Position numbers and translations under genes: made by a program | In this document: one piece after another, positions 63,743-64,000 of the stretch | Layout of the letters: each line of letters begins with the position of its first letter | How positions within the stretch are numbered: position 1 is the first letter of the stretch | DNA from: Amoebophrya sp. A120 | Lineage: Eukaryota; Sar; Dinophyceae; Syndiniales; Amoebophryaceae | NCBI GenBank assembly: GCA_905178155.1 | Contig: CAJINV010000015.1 | Span: 271,309-335,308 of the forward strand | Length of the DNA stretch: 64,000 nucleotides | Direction: 5' to 3' | Notes under the pieces: model-generated | Told to the model about the DNA's origin: nothing | Databases searched by the model: none | What the model saw: only the letters and a program-made list of their open reading frames with translations

Positions 63743-64000
63743 TATCAAAATGAAAAATCCCTCCTTCCCATATCAAAACGGAAATCTGTGATGCGGGATT
63801 TGTGTACACAAATCGCATTTGTCCTGCAGGGAAGCACTGCGCGCAGATGGCAAGCCCAAGAGGGGGCCTTTTGGTGTAGGGGCCCAGCATGGCAGACGTC
63901 TGCCCTGTAGGCCTTGAAGCATTACAAACCGCCTGCATAATATCGCGGCGGACTCTCTGGATTTGCCTTCTGGCAAGACGGACAGGATTTGTGGTCACAA
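63743..64000. mobile_element. Introner, family D, truncated by the window edge
   Basis: Starts TATCAAAATGAAAAATCCCT and contains the palindromes GATTTGTGTACACAAATC (about 63,797) and, at the edge, GATTTGTGGTCACAA. The right end lies outside the window. Confidence 0.85.

Noticed and set aside
270-63742. Reading the window as 25 or more separate genes
   Set aside because: The breaks between open stretches coincide with introners and the frame resumes after excision. No promoter, stop plus intergenic gap or strand change is seen except possibly at the left edge.

Overview
This window looks like nuclear DNA of a syndinian (parasitic) dinoflagellate of the Amoebophrya type. The assignment is inferred from intron style. 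The coding sequence is broken by dozens of short transposon-like introns (introners). They have terminal inverted repeats, flank-duplicated target sites and no GT-AG ends, a pattern reported for Amoebophrya. I see no rRNA, tRNA, CRISPR, bacterial operon or promoter-like feature.

Almost the whole window is one gene on the minus strand. I traced its frame from the right edge (63,742) to about 330. At each gap between open stretches, removing the introner plus one copy of its short direct repeat keeps the frame open. The joins I worked through cover nearly all of the 72 internal introners. At a few the repeat is only 1-3 bases, and one (62,737-62,993) is unresolved. The result is about 73 exons (37 to 3,834 nt) and about 42.6 kb of coding sequence, or roughly 14,200 residues. 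The N-terminus lies beyond the right edge. The C-terminus is either the TAG at 270-272 or lies beyond the left edge. The protein is mostly helical and charged, with Ser/Gly/Ala/Gln-rich linkers, acidic tracts, a coiled coil and an internal tandem duplication. I recognise no named domain.

The introners occupy about 20.7 kb, a third of the window. By their inverted repeats they fall into: A (27 copies, about 250-325 bp, TGTCTGGGTCTGGAAG core), B (11, about 280-330 bp, AAAAACGTmCCCAC core), C (11, about 145-250 bp, AAAAGTATCGCACTC core), D (10, about 310-330 bp, AAAAATCCCCCCTCCCC core), E (5, about 205 bp, AAGAAAAAAACTGTG core), F (6, about 240 bp, CTCAACTGTTACATG core) and three singletons: a 1.34 kb GC-rich element (41,849-43,185), a 1.25 kb element holding four AGAG-loop hairpins (49,595-50,842) and a 0.26 kb element (62,737-62,993). 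Nearly all begin TATC/TATG and end GATA/CATA and carry repeats of a TTTGTnATGC word. Members of one family occur in both orientations inside this one transcription unit, so excision cannot depend on element orientation.

Layout, left to right: possible gene end plus a hairpin (1-328); long exons of the C-terminal half (329-16,802); many short exons (16.8-31.6 kb); long exons again (31.6-41.8 kb); the GC-rich long element; mixed exons (43-49.6 kb); the hairpin-bearing long element; a duplicated helical module with non-shared introners (52.3-54.5 kb); and exons reaching the right edge, with one visible scaffold-join artefact at 61,032-61,224.
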